The notes under the pieces: model-generated
What the model was told of the DNA's origin: nothing
Seen by the model: the letters and a program-made list of their open reading frames with translations, nothing else
Database searches by the model: none
Translations under genes and position numbers: made by a program
NCBI GenBank assembly: GCA_022059125.1
Contig: JAEUWY010000012.1
Location: 248,001-312,000, forward strand
Origin: Corynespora cassiicola
Lineage: Eukaryota > Ascomycota > Dothideomycetes > Pleosporales > Corynesporascaceae
Length of the DNA stretch: 64,000 nt
Direction of reading: 5' to 3'
Shown here: one piece after another, positions 48,140 through 58,928 of the stretch
Numbering within the stretch: the first letter of the stretch is position 1
How the letters are laid out: the number at the start of each line of letters is the position of its first letter

Positions 48140-51100
48140 ATGCTTCGCCAGCTACCCCTCATTCTAGGGTTTGCTTTACCCGGCCTGGGCAATACCCTGG
48201 TCGAGCGTCAAACCTCGACTCTGGAAAACTGCCCCGGGTACTCGGCCTCCAACGTACAGAACGAGGGTTCTAGGCTGACTGCTGATCTGAGTCTGGCTGG
48301 CACCCCTTGCAATGTTTATGGGGATGATATAATTGACCTCAGGCTGGAGGTCCAGTATGAAACAGGCAAGGGATCCTTTATGCCGATGATATGCTGGAAC
48401 TAACAGGTTGGGCAGCAAAGAGGCTTCATGTCAAAATATATGACGCCGATGAACAGGTCTACCGGGTACAAGAGACTGTTTTTCCGAGGCCGCGAAGCGA
48501 TGGCGTCGATCCCACCGACTGTGAACTTGTCTTTTCGTGGACTAAGAATCCATTTTCTTTCTCTGTAAAGCGTCGAAGCACCAACGAGACGATTTTCGAT
48601 ACCTCGGCTGCAAGCCTGGTTTTTGAGACACAGTATGTCCGGCTGAGAACAAGTCTTCCTGAGTCACCCCATCTATACGGCTTGGGTGAGCATACGGATC
48701 CCTTCCATCTGAATACCACCAACTACACACGGCCGGTAAGACCAAGTCCTTGGATATACAAGAGGCTAGCGTTGACATTGCGCAGTTCTGGAATCGTGAT
48801 GCGTATGGAACACCCACTGGCGGTAATCTATATGGACATCATCCGATCTACTTTGATCACCGCGGATCTTCAGGTACTCATGGTGTCTTCTTGCTCAGCG
48901 CAAGTGGGATGGACGTTAAGATTGATTCCAACGATGGTCAGTACCTTGAGTATAACACCATTGGAGGGATTGTGGACTTGTATTTTCTAGCAGGTCCATC
49001 TCCCCGAGAAGTTAGTGCTCAGTACGCCGACATTTCTGGCTTTCCCGTGATGCAACCATACTGGGGATTTGGCTTCCACCAATGTAAGTACGGCTATCGA
49101 GATGTATTCATGGTGGCCGAAATCGTTGCCAATTACTCGCTTGCCAGCATTCCACTAGAGGTAAGCACACTCCTATGGTCATCTCGCTGCCTGGGTACTG
49201 ATGAAATAGACAATGTGGACGGATATCGACTACATGTATCTCCGCCAGGTATTCACGCTGGACCCAGAACGATTTCCGCTCAATCTCGTACGCCAGCTGG
49301 TTGACTATCTGCATGCTCATCAGCAACATTATATTGTTATGGTAGATCCTGCTGTGGGTCAGCAGGATAACGAACCATATAGTAACGGAGTTGACCTAGA
49401 CATCTTCCAGAAGACTCCCAATGGCTCAATATATACAGGTGTTGTTTGGCCAGGCCCTGCAGTATTTCCAGATTGGTGAGTAGCGACTCTTGTTGCTGTA
49501 CCATAAGCTGATTCGTTCGAAGGTTTCATCCTAATACAGAAGAGTATTGGAATAATGAATTTTTGAGGTTTTTTGATCGAGATACCGGTGTAGATATCGA
49601 TGCTTTATGGATTGACATGAACGAAGCGGCAAACTTTTGTCCATATCCGTGCGCGGACCCTGCGGGTGAGTACTCTCCAATTTGATTCCGTTAGGTGTTC
49701 ACCTTTGCCCCAAATTTGCACGGCAAGGCCATTCCTTAGCTTTATTGAATGCCTCAAACTCCATGGGAATGAGAGGGTCTATTCCATGATTATTCTCTTT
49801 TCTTCCTCGTACTTACCGTTGTACAGGTTTCGCTGATGAGGCTGGCAATCCACCTCAACCTCCGCCAGTTCGCAATAACTCCGGTAGGGTGATACCCGGA
49901 TTTCCCGCAGATTTTCAGCCATCCACAACCACAAAACGATCACTCTGGTCTCGTCAATCCAATGATTCTGGTGCACAACTGGGACTTCCGGGGCGTGACC
50001 TGATCAACCCACAATACAAGATCAAGAACAGTGCTGGATCTATCAGCAACTTGACGCTACCTACTGATATTCAAAACTTTGACGGATCCTATCAATATGA
50101 CACCCACAACTTGTACGGTTCAATGATGTCTATTGCCTCGCGTAAAGCACTGCTTGCGCGGCGTCCAGAACGACGACCACTCATCATCACTCGAAGTACT
50201 GTAAGTGATACTGGTACCATCCCCTGGAAGATCTTAAACTCCTCCCTCTAATACTCATTTAGTTCGCTGGAGCTGGGCACCACGTCGGTAAATGGCTTGG
50301 TGATAACCTCTCCATCTGGGATCATTATCGCATCAGCATTGCGAATATACTTGAATTTGCTGCTTTCTACCAAGTTCCCATGGTGGGTGCTGATGTATGC
50401 GGCTTCGGTGGCAACACCACCGAGAAACTCTGTGCACGCTGGGCGACTCTGGGATCCTTCAGCCCCTTTTTCCGCAATCACGCTGGATATGATTCAATCC
50501 AGCAAGAGTTTTTCGTTTGGCCTACCGTTGCAGAGGCAGCCAGAAATGCCATGTCGGTGCGCTATCGACTGCTTGACTATATCTATACCCACCTTCATCG
50601 CCAATCTACTGTCGGACTCCCGATGTTGAACCCATTGTTCTTCCAGTACCCCGAGGATGAGAACACCTTCCCTATCCAGTATCAGTACTTCTATGGAGAT
50701 AACCTCCTAGTATCTCCTGTCACTGAGGAAAATGGAACGGATGTCTCAATCTACCTGCCTAACGAAGTTTTTTACGATTATTGGACTCATGAGAGGATTG
50801 AAGGCAAGGGTTCTTGGCTCAACCTCACTAACGTTCCCTTCACGACAATTCCTCTGCACATTCGCGGCGGCTCTATCCTTCCGCTACGAGCCGAGTCAAC
50901 AAACACAACAACCGAACTTCGCAAGCAAGATTTTGTGTTGTGGATCGCTGCCAATGCGTCTAACAAAGCGACTGGTAGTCTCTATTTGGATGAAGGAGAT
51001 GCGATCGAGCAGCCTTCAGTCTCGGAGATTGTGTTTACTTATGACAACGGTCACTTCGAGATGACGGGCTCTTTTGGCTACGAGACTGATCTGGTCATCA

Positions 51101-51234
51101 AGAATGTCACCATCCTCGGTGCTAGCCCGCCGGGTAACTGCTCTAATAGCGCATACTCATACGGCTCCCATGGTGTGTCGACAACAGTGTTGACAAATAT
51201 CAGTCTGAATGAGAGATACTCTCATGACTTTTGA
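48140..51234 (+). CDS. Secreted alpha-glucosidase, glycoside hydrolase family 31
   Basis: Seven exons were joined in frame: 48,140-48,365, 48,416-48,735, 48,786-49,160, 49,210-49,475, 49,523-49,665, 49,827-50,200 and 50,263-51,234, giving 891 residues. The first intron is GC-AG (AG/GCAAGG donor, ACTAAC branch site, GGGCAG acceptor). The others are GT-AG, 47-62 bp, except one of 161 bp. GH31 enzymes release glucose from maltose or starch ends. Visible landmarks are a hydrophobic signal-like N-terminus ([15 protein letters not shown]), [32 protein letters not shown], the nucleophile motif [10 protein letters not shown] (Asp about 427), KWLGDN (acid/base Asp about 582) and [19 protein letters not shown]. 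Many NxS/T sites fit secretion. The length matches fungal AgdC/AgdB-type enzymes. No break was found. Confidence 0.94.
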
Positions 51235-51481
51235 TTCATGGCACAGCGGGCTGAAGAGGGTAGTTTAATGACACAATAGCAGAGCAGTTATTTCATCTCG
51301 ACTTCGCCTTGATATTATCCATGGGCCAAAAAGAACCGTGAACCAAGTTTTACACAGAAATGGATGTTAGAAGCGGGCCCTTCGCTACCTAGCTCGTCGT
51401 TGTGAATGAACTTTTCCGGAAGCGACTAGGTTCATCTCACAGGCGCACGTGAACATATGCCTGGAGAGAGCAACGTATGTC

Positions 51482-53186
51482 TTAAGATATAACCTTCACC
51501 CGCACCCCTTTACTCTCGGTTGATGCAAAGGGGGCAAAGAAGTCGTGCTCGATATTTACATCCGAGACTGATGTCTCAAAAAGTTCCAAGTCGAATTTCC
51601 AGAATAGATTCGCCGCGACGAGAAGCATCTCTTGCTTCGCCAACTCAAGCCCCAGGCATGCTCTGACGCCCTTTCCGAATGCAATCAAATGTTTCTCTAG
51701 CTGCGCAAGCTCTTCGTGATCTTTGGTGAGCCATCTCTCAGGGTTGAAATCATGTGGGTCTTTGAAAATCTTTTCGTTAAGATGAATGTCGCGAACAGAC
51801 ATACTGACAGCGGTACCTGGCGGCATAGTATACTCTTTTCCAGAGGAAGCCGTGTACGAAATGACGCCGGCAGGATTGCGGCGAGGCAAGCGACCGCACA
51901 CAGCAGAACTGATACGCAGAGACTCTTTGATAACCGCAGCCAGGTAAGGCAATTGTTCGGCTATACGACATACCAATGACTGGTCGTCCGAAACCTGGTG
52001 CTTTGCTGCCGCTTCGTTCAGTTCCGCCTTCAGGGTATCGTAAATCTTAGGATTGGCTATGACATGGTAAGTCAGGTTTGAAAGGGTGTTGCCGACAGTC
52101 TCTGTGCCAGCAGCAATTACGGTAACGGTCTCGTCAAAGATGCGACTGATGGTCTTTTCCCGGTCAGGGAGGGAAGGATGGTCGAAAATTGCGTTGATGA
52201 CTGTTTTGGTTTCTTTTGTCTTCGCGTTCATCACAACGGCTTTTGCTTGGTCCATTAGATCCTATGAGAATATTAGTGGACTACGGCGGTATGACATGAT
52301 AGCACAGTGTTACCTTTTGATTGTCTACCATGGCAAGAGTGTGGCCCTGTCGATCGAAGAAAGCCACAATCTCTCTTGGGACATTGACCATTAGTGGATA
52401 AATGAATGGAAGGTGGCGATTCCAGTTTATGACACCGGCTGTGTCTCGCACGACCCTATTGAAGACCGAATTAAAATCCGGATGATCCAAGAAGTTCCGG
52501 GTGTTCGGAACTGCATAGTCAGTGGTGATGTCGGTAGCTAGGCAACGATAAGCATTCGAAATGTCGACGGGCTTGCCCTCTTTGAAATGCTCCCTGACGC
52601 GCCGACAAAGCTGGTCAACACGCGCAAGAACCCTTGGCTCGAGCTTTGCGACATTTGCTTTGGAAAAGAACTGGGCCATGGCTCCTCGGCGAATTTTATG
52701 AGACTCGGGGGACACGGTTGCTACCGAAGACTGCGGTATACCGAAACCGCCGTAGAAGAAGACATCCTTTTCCATCCTGCTGTTTGCCCAGAGGGTGTCG
52801 ACGAATGCTGGATCGTTGATATGGACTTCCCATGGGTTGATTCTAACGATTGGCCCTTTGATCATTCAGCTAATATTGATGGGATTGGACACTCCAGCTT
52901 TCGCCCCAAGGGAAATGCTACTGGGAAGGGAACAGCAGGACCAGCAGGACCAGCAGGACGTACCATACTTCTCATGCATCTCCTCGATCTTCAGAAAATA
53001 CTTGCCCGACTTTGGACAATCCCACCAGAACTCATAAAGAGTTGACACGGCTGCATACCACGGCCCTGGAATCTGGGAAAGTGGGTGGAAGAAGAGCCTC
53101 TGAATGGCCTTGACCATGGAATAAGCCACGACTAGAGTGAGCAGCAAGAAGCCCAAACTCAACGATTCCATGACCACGACAGCCAT
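51482..53186 (-). CDS. Cytochrome P450 monooxygenase
   Basis: Three exons, 53,186-52,964, 52,855-52,314 and 52,261-51,482, give 514 residues. Introns are GTACGT...CAAAG (108 bp) and GTAACA...CATAG (52 bp). The protein begins with a membrane anchor (LGFLLLTLVVAY) followed by a Pro-rich hinge (HPLSQIPGPWYAA). The oxygen-binding helix has AGTET (306-310), the ExxR motif is KESLR, the PERF-like motif is FNPERW, and the heme loop FGKGVRACLG places the axial Cys at about 457. All essential P450 motifs are intact. It resembles fungal ER P450s of secondary or xenobiotic metabolism (trichodiene oxygenase-like group), but the substrate cannot be inferred. The neighbours do not form a biosynthetic cluster. 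The start could also be the Met at 53,171. Confidence 0.93.
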
Positions 53187-54409
53187 TGTGGTGTATGAGA
53201 GAGCAAAAGAGGGGATCAGTCGAACACGGCTGTCGCAGAGAAGTAGTGGAGCGCCGGTGCTAGGTACATGCGAGTGGGGAAGGCGCAGGGATACAAAGTA
53301 ACGGTTTCGCTCCGTTGCGGCGCGGTTGAAGGCCCGCAGGTGGCCATTGATGGTGAAATTCCAGGGTCAAGCCGGGACACGTATGCATTTCCCCAGGGAC
53401 GGCTACGATAACTCAGTCAGGCCACGTTCTGGGCTCCGTCCTATGTATGAATCTCAGGGTTGTTGCCGGGCATCCAGGGCAACTGCCTGACGGTTCGTTG
53501 TCCGACCCTTTGCGGCATGGGCACGGGTCGCCAGCATTGCATGGTTTTTGCGATAAAGTGAGTGTGGGGGTTTCTACACACGGTAAGCGTGAACGGCCAT
53601 GACTCGAGGACATCGGGATCGCCCCATCGTTACCTGAAGTTCTCGCCAACTAGGCAGATTCGGTCGTCTTCCACATCGCTTGTCCTGCACGTAGTCCATA
53701 ATGTGGCCGAACACCGCGCCTTGCATTAGCAATACGAAAGACGGCTATCGCCCTCCTGGAGCATTTCCATCGACGGCCGCCGGTGCCGCTCTGCTGCCTC
53801 AAGGATTGATGTCGACAGTCGACTCAGCATCTCGCATAGGCAGACAGTAGGCACGAGTGGACCGTAGGAGGTGCCTAGGTCTGCGTAGGCACCCTCATGG
53901 TTTTGATGTATTCCTATCCAGTGGGGGTCTCCTTTCCCATTCGTGCTGGGCTGAGACGACACACGAGGGTGCGAATAATTCTGGCTGCCTGCGCGCGTGC
54001 TACGTGTAGTAGGAAGGTGTACTCCTGGCATCGTGAATCGCGCCCATTTTGCCTTGAGTGACAAAGCCAGCTGGCTTGCAGGAATGATGATGGAATGTTA
54101 CCAGCTAAGTTTCTAGGCGCCTGCGAAGTAACAGGTACCAGGTGGGTAACTAGCCCAGGTGGGGTGACGTACAGGATAACCTGCGGCCCGTGCTCACATC
54201 CAAGCTCCACCAACCCATCAGCTCCGCACTTCATCGACACCCATCCTGTACCAACATTGAAAGCCAATCACTCTATCCCTCTCCATATAGCTGCCCTTGC
54301 TTGCAACTCCTTGTTCGTTCCGCCCTGGTTTCTGGCACCGGCGCCGTCGGCTTGGAACAGCGGCATTGCCTACGGTCATCTACGGATGCGAGTGGACAAC
54401 AACGCTGCT
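53187..54409. other. Intergenic region between the P450 and F-box genes
   Basis: This is about 1.2 kb between divergently transcribed genes, so it holds both promoters. Short open frames of up to about 110 codons occur on both strands, but none shows a recognisable domain or a convincing gene structure. The F-box frame stays open upstream to 54,095. Confidence 0.5.
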
Positions 54410-55768
54410 ATGGATACGCTTCCCAACGAACTGCTCGATCAGATTGCATTGAATCTCGACGACGAGCCTCCGTCGGTTTACAAGTTTTCTCATGAACCCT
54501 CGACGCAACTTACGAGCTCAAAAGTCACCAATCTGAAAGCACTATCCTTGGTATCTTGGAAATGGCGGAAAATCACACTTCCCATTTTGTTTCGATTTTG
54601 CCAGATCCGTCTGGACCCTGATCCTCAATGGGTTCCCATCGACGCACGGCTTATCGAGAGCATGCAAGGCCAGCTAACTCGGCTCAGTAACCACGAGTTT
54701 CTGATTTATCAGAAAATGAGATCCAAGCTGAAGACTAGTTCGGTCTTCGCATTCGGGGAGGCATTTGACGACTTGCTCATGAATCTCTGTCGAGTACAGG
54801 ATGGGGATGACTTTTTGAAATCTGCCCCACATGTCCTCTGGCTTCCGCATCTTCCGCCGCGATTCTCGATCTTCGCACAATTCGTCGCGTGCAATAACCT
54901 CAAAAACCGCATCAAAAGTTTGGTCGTTTACACAGAGAAAGAGTACGAGCTGAGACACATTGCCACAGCAGATGCACCCTTGAGCCGTGCTGTGACTGAG
55001 CTCTGGACCCGGATTTTTCTACATCTAGAGCCACTGCGAGTGGTTGTTGCAGCACCACCTTCTACACTTGCCGGGTTGTTGGATACACAGATGCTCAGCT
55101 CGGATACGTGGGCATTCGACATGAAGATGCACTACATTGAGCTCAGGCAGCCAGAGCCTATTCGACACGACCATCTTGACTCGTCGTGCCGTCCGTGGGG
55201 TGTGTCACTGATCCACCAAAGACCGTGGAGTCACTTGGCCTACAATGAAGGCTCATCAGTCAGCGCATACAGCACCTACGAGTACCACCTTAAACAGTCA
55301 CCAAAGATGTTATACCTAATCCTCTCACGGCTGGCCAAAGAAGTTCGAGCCTGTTGTAATATTGAATCCTTCTCATTCTTCGCCGTGTTTCCGTTTGGCA
55401 CAAACACCAGCACAGTGATTCGCGCTCTCCAGAGAATTCCTACTCTACGCCAGGTTCAGTTCAAGCTCGCGCCCGGGTCAGAGAACGATCTCCTCAGCTC
55501 CACCGAGAGAATGGGCAGGGCACAACCCAGGGACTTGTGGCTAGAATGGAACGAAAGCTACCGAGCTATTGCGGGATTTCTTGGTACATATGACTTCAGC
55601 GATGGGAGCGAGTTTGTGAGTTCAGACACGAGCCAGCTTCGGGTTGCCAGTGAAGTAGATGATTACATGCAACTCCTTCACGATCGAGGGAATGGTTGGA
55701 GTAGAATGGATGATGGAGTGTGGATAAGGGACCACAGCCTTGACGTCAGGGTCAGTACATCAGGCTAG
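54410..55768 (+). CDS. F-box domain protein
   Basis: The single exon encodes 452 residues. It opens with a classic F-box: LPNELLDQIALNLDD, then LKALSLVSWKWRKITLPILFRF (about residues 4-65). F-box proteins recruit substrates to SCF ubiquitin ligases through Skp1. The remaining 390 residues have no recognised repeat or domain and resemble the large, poorly characterised F-box families of Pezizomycotina. The ATG at 54,410 is chosen because it has G at -3 and +4 and begins just before the F-box. An ATG at 54,386 adds 8 residues, and the frame is open to 54,095, but that extension is low-complexity and looks like leader sequence. The substrate is unknown. Confidence 0.85.
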   Translation: MDTLPNELLDQIALNLDDEPPSVYKFSHEPSTQLTSSKVTNLKALSLVSWKWRKITLPILFRFCQIRLDPDPQWVPIDARLIESMQGQLTRLSNHEFLIYQKMRSKLKTSSVFAFGEAFDDLLMNLCRVQDGDDFLKSAPHVLWLPHLPPRFSIFAQFVACNNLKNRIKSLVVYTEKEYELRHIATADAPLSRAVTELWTRIFLHLEPLRVVVAAPPSTLAGLLDTQMLSSDTWAFDMKMHYIELRQPEPIRHDHLDSSCRPWGVSLIHQRPWSHLAYNEGSSVSAYSTYEYHLKQSPKMLYLILSRLAKEVRACCNIESFSFFAVFPFGTNTSTVIRALQRIPTLRQVQFKLAPGSENDLLSSTERMGRAQPRDLWLEWNESYRAIAGFLGTYDFSDGSEFVSSDTSQLRVASEVDDYMQLLHDRGNGWSRMDDGVWIRDHSLDVRVSTSG

Positions 55769-55897
55769 ATACCACCGAACGACATCGAATTGCATTTTCA
55801 TGGTCCTCGGGTCCTTGTATTAACAAACTAGTTGGATAGATGGCATCAGTCTGAAGTAGCTGTTTCCCCGAATCCAGTGAAGCAAATTGGTTGAAGT
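55769..55897. other. Short convergent spacer
   Basis: This 129-bp gap between the tail-to-tail F-box and DUF8021 genes must contain both 3' ends. No distinct terminator was identified. Confidence 0.5.
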
Positions 55898-56731
55898 TTA
55901 CAGACGGCATACTCTTCCTCCACACTCCGTCATTGTATGGACGTAGCGTAGCTTCCCATTCTCGAGCCTGAACTCATGACTATCTGCGGCCATCATCATG
56001 TGCTCCCAGACGCAGAAGATGCTTACGCTTCCCATTTCCTCATCAATCACGTACCTTCTCCGTGTGTTGGGCGCTTGGGAGTGATTACTTGGAATCCCCG
56101 GCCTGCAAGAATCATCGGCGCTGCCCTTGCCCGTGTATGCGCTGCCTTCGAGGCGGACGCAAGGCGTGCCCCATGGAACCTTTTCGTGCGCCGTGGCCGA
56201 GCTCCACATGTCCATGTAGGCATCGCCTGCTGCCTTTATGGTTTCTCGTGTGTCGCGATTCTCCGGTGGTATGGGACCCCACTTCTCCTGCTTGACATAC
56301 TCGAGTGTTTTGGTGGCGTTGAAAAGCCACGAGTTGGTCGTCGTGACGATGGTGTCGATGTAGTCCACCTTGCCATCTCCTGAGTGGCGGATCTGCGCAC
56401 CAATCACATAGGGACCGCTTGCGGCGATGAGTTCTGTGTAGGTCGCGCAGGTGACGAGGTCATAGTTTGTGCGGCGGTGGTCGAGCTTGAGTGCCTTGCG
56501 AAGAACCCCAGCCGCGTATTCCTTCTTGACATTGTTTTCTTCGTAGGTCCAATTCCCAGCAAGCACTTTTTGCAGAGGCTCAATAGACCCGGTAGTCTGC
56601 GCGGCGACGTAGGCGTCGGCTGCTTCTGCAAGTATGGCTCGGTCACACGAAGCTTTTGAGAAGGGAATAGCAAGAGATTGGGATGCCAGAGCTGCAAAAA
56701 GGAGCTGGCATTTCCAATGAAAGGGCGGCAT
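55898..56731 (-). CDS. Secreted DUF8021-domain protein
   Basis: The single exon encodes 277 residues. The Met at 56,731 starts a signal peptide-like segment (LLFAALASQSLAIP), then SKASCDRAILAEAADAYVAA. The protein follows the fungal DUF8021 pattern: an NTF2-like helix, NWTYEEN, LDHRRTNYDLVTCATYTEL, PYVIGAQI, TNSWLFNATKTLEY, DTRETIKAAGDAYMDMW, VPWGTPCVRLEGSAYTGKG and RRYVIDEEMGSVSIF. Paired Cys residues could form disulfides. The function is not known to me; secretion is inferred from the N-terminus. The frame is open upstream to 56,962, but that extension lacks similarity and would bury the signal peptide. A TATA-like element lies about 57-64 bp upstream. Confidence 0.88.
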   Translation of the reverse strand: MPPFHWKCQLLFAALASQSLAIPFSKASCDRAILAEAADAYVAAQTTGSIEPLQKVLAGNWTYEENNVKKEYAAGVLRKALKLDHRRTNYDLVTCATYTELIAASGPYVIGAQIRHSGDGKVDYIDTIVTTTNSWLFNATKTLEYVKQEKWGPIPPENRDTRETIKAAGDAYMDMWSSATAHEKVPWGTPCVRLEGSAYTGKGSADDSCRPGIPSNHSQAPNTRRRYVIDEEMGSVSIFCVWEHMMMAADSHEFRLENGKLRYVHTMTECGGRVCRL

Positions 56732-57470
56732 GTTCAGGCTTCTGATCGGGACAAGATTGGGTTCGCCCTGGTTGTCACGGCACGAGACTATATAGAGGCC
56801 ACCTTCCCAAGAGCATATCGACGTCCCACACTTTGGCCAAGACAAGTGTATTGAGGAAACATACGTAGAGCAAGTGCCGTGATTGCCACTAATTGAGCCG
56901 TTGCTCTCGACCAGTCCGAGTACGGCAAAATTACAACCCCACATTGGAACCCTGAGTTGCACCCACCAATCTGGTAAATGCCTAGACAGTCTCTCGAAAG
57001 CTTGACGATTGCAAGTTGTGGCTATCTAACCCTCGAGCCTATCCTCGTTTAGGTGCCCGGATCGTCACATCCTCTTATGTGTAGTATGCAGTGATGTTTG
57101 TAAAACAGCTGGAGGGTGGTTTTTATCGATCACCATGGACATCTAGCAGCTCAGCTTTGGGGTTCGTAGGCTTTGATGATTCGGCTACGCGAGTGAATTG
57201 TACTATGTTAAATCTACTCGAATATCGATTTTGTAGTGTGCTGGGTTACATCTATCTAAACAAATGACGGAGGTAGAAGTAGGCACTATAAATGTGTTGC
57301 CTTCAAAAGGGGATACCTACTTGCATACATACCGAGATGCATACGTCGGTATTTCACTTCCACCGCATCTCCAGCCTAAAAAAAGATTGCCAGCTCCATT
57401 GAGTGAATATAGTCAAAGCTCCGATCATCTTCCTTTTGCCATTCCACTCGCCCTCACGCCGGTTCCTTTG
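56732..57470. other. Intergenic region upstream of the DUF8021 gene
   Basis: This is about 740 bp between two minus-strand genes. Apart from the TATA-like element nothing is recognised. The part from about 57,000 to 57,300 is AT-richer than its surroundings. Confidence 0.5.
56788..56795 (-). promoter_or_regulatory. Candidate TATA box of the DUF8021 gene
   Basis: On the minus strand TCTATATAG lies about 57-65 bp upstream of the proposed start at 56,731. This supports choosing that start over the longer open frame, which would place the box inside the coding region. Confidence 0.5.
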
Positions 57471-58268
57471 CTAAAATCCAGACCGGACAGCTCCCTCCAA
57501 CCATGCGACCCCCGCTTGCACTCCATCCACGATCCGTATTCTGCCTCCCTCCACCTCGCCCAGCTCCTCGACGCACGCCTCCCTGACCATCTCGTCCATG
57601 CCCGACATGCCCGCACAGCCAAGGCAAATGGCGCCCACATTGCCTTTCCCGACAAGTCTCTTCGTCGCTTCCTTCATTCGCCTGCGCACCTCGTCGGCAG
57701 GGGCATCATGCAGATCGGTTGCATTGAGCCCCGTGGTCTCTACTCCAGCGAAGCGCTTACTCGCGTCTTGAGCAGCGGTGCCCAGGAACTTGACGACGGC
57801 ATCCGAGAGGATGTCCTCCCAAACCTTGCCTGTGCTCACGATGCCAAAGCGTTCGTCGGGGTGGATGAGCTGCAGACTCGTGGCGACGCTGGCCTCGAAG
57901 ATGCCCGTGACGGGTTTGCGGGCGGCCTTGACAGCATCTTGCTCCTTGAGCAGAGGCACCAGCGGGTGCTGCGAGTAGCATGCCACAAGGAAAGCGTCGT
58001 GGTGGCCGAGCAGCTGTCGCAGCGGGGGCAGGCAGTGGGGCACGCTGTCTACAGCATCGTCCTCGTTGTTGATGCTCTTGGGACCCGAAGGGGCGGTAAA
58101 GTAGGCGTGGGCAGTCTAGCTGTCTGTCAGTGGGCTGGTTACTAGGCGTGGCGACGACTGAGTGCTGGTGGTAGAGACATCTTTGAAGTGGAGCGCGTCG
58201 ATGAGCGGCTTGAGGCCATCAGTCATGGACTCGGTCGAGTTTGGGTTGATGACGAGAATGGAGCGCAT
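57471..58268 (-). CDS. Asp/Glu/hydantoin racemase family protein (Dcg1-like)
   Basis: Two exons, 58,268-58,179 and 58,115-57,471, give 244 residues, the usual size of fungal Dcg1-like proteins. Family features are the N-terminal strand ILVINPNSTESMTDGL, YFTAPSGPKSINNEDDA, DAFLVACYSQHPLV (catalytic-type Cys about 76), GIFEASVATSLQL, FGIVSTGKVWED, TTGLNATDLHD and AICLGCAGMSGMD (second Cys about 197). Two opposing Cys are the acid/base pair of this cofactor-independent racemase superfamily. The fungal members are linked to allantoin/hydantoin nitrogen metabolism, but the substrate here is unproven. The intron (58,178-58,116) has a weak GTCTCT donor. It is required because the frame otherwise hits a stop, and the acceptor CTAG is the only one that keeps the conserved frame. 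Confidence 0.86.
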
Positions 58269-58470
58269 ATTGCCGAAGCGTGGATTGCGGCCTTGACGGT
58301 ATTCGCCCATGGATGGGGATGTTTCTGGGGGTGGTCTGACCTGGATGATGGGGCATCACCCTCGCCATGGCCAAATTTGTTGCCGCGGGGCTCCCTGCCG
58401 CTTAATGCGTGGGCGAGGGGTGACGTCAGGGACGCCGGGGGGATGCACCTTAGCTCCCACTCACACCCCT

Positions 58471-58516
<46 letters not shown>

Positions 58517-58928
58517 CGCAGACAGCCAAGTCGGTCGTAACGGGTCTAGCAGCGCCTAACAACGCCAAAGGGACCCTGTCGATGATGGTCGTGTGGATCG
58601 GCTCGTAAATCGGAGAAATTGCCCTGCATGAATACGGTCTTTTGCGGAGAAGATTGTATTGTGCTATCTAGGGCTAGACACGCAGTCGAGACATGAAGTC
58701 GATGGGAAATCAGCCTGCATTCTCTGCCGTGGGGTGCAGTGCTTGCCAGGTTGCAGCGTGGCAGCGCGCATGTCGTCGTGATACCAAAAGAGAAACCCCC
58801 AACGCCGTTTGCCAAACCAGTGGGTATTACAAGGTGGGTAAAAGCGCAGAGGCCAGCGTTGCATGCGCCAAAGGAACAGTCGAAAGCTTCGTAATCGTCG
58901 AGTTCTGGGAGGCTAGAGTTGGCGGCAT
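58269..58928. other. Intergenic region with AC-repeat microsatellite
   Basis: This region lies upstream of the racemase gene. It contains the AC dinucleotide run at 58,473-58,514 and otherwise no recognised gene. Confidence 0.5.
58473..58514. repeat. (AC)21 microsatellite
   Basis: There are 42 bases of uninterrupted AC dinucleotide, about 205 bp upstream of the racemase start codon on the minus strand. Confidence 0.97.

Noticed and set aside
48736..48785. Apparent frameshift in the alpha-glucosidase gene
   Set aside because: The frame change is explained by a 50-bp intron with GTAAGA donor and GCGCAG acceptor that joins NYTRP to [10 protein letters not shown].
53726..54064. Minus-strand open frame of 112 codons between the P450 and F-box genes
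   Set aside because: It has no domain, no splice context and no promoter signal, and competing frames overlap it; there is not enough to call a gene.
48140..54409. Possible secondary-metabolite cluster around the P450
   Set aside because: No polyketide synthase, peptide synthetase, terpene cyclase or pathway regulator is nearby; the neighbours are a GH31 hydrolase and an F-box protein.
57264..58145. Plus-strand open frame of 293 codons
   Set aside because: It is antisense to the racemase gene and has no recognisable domain.
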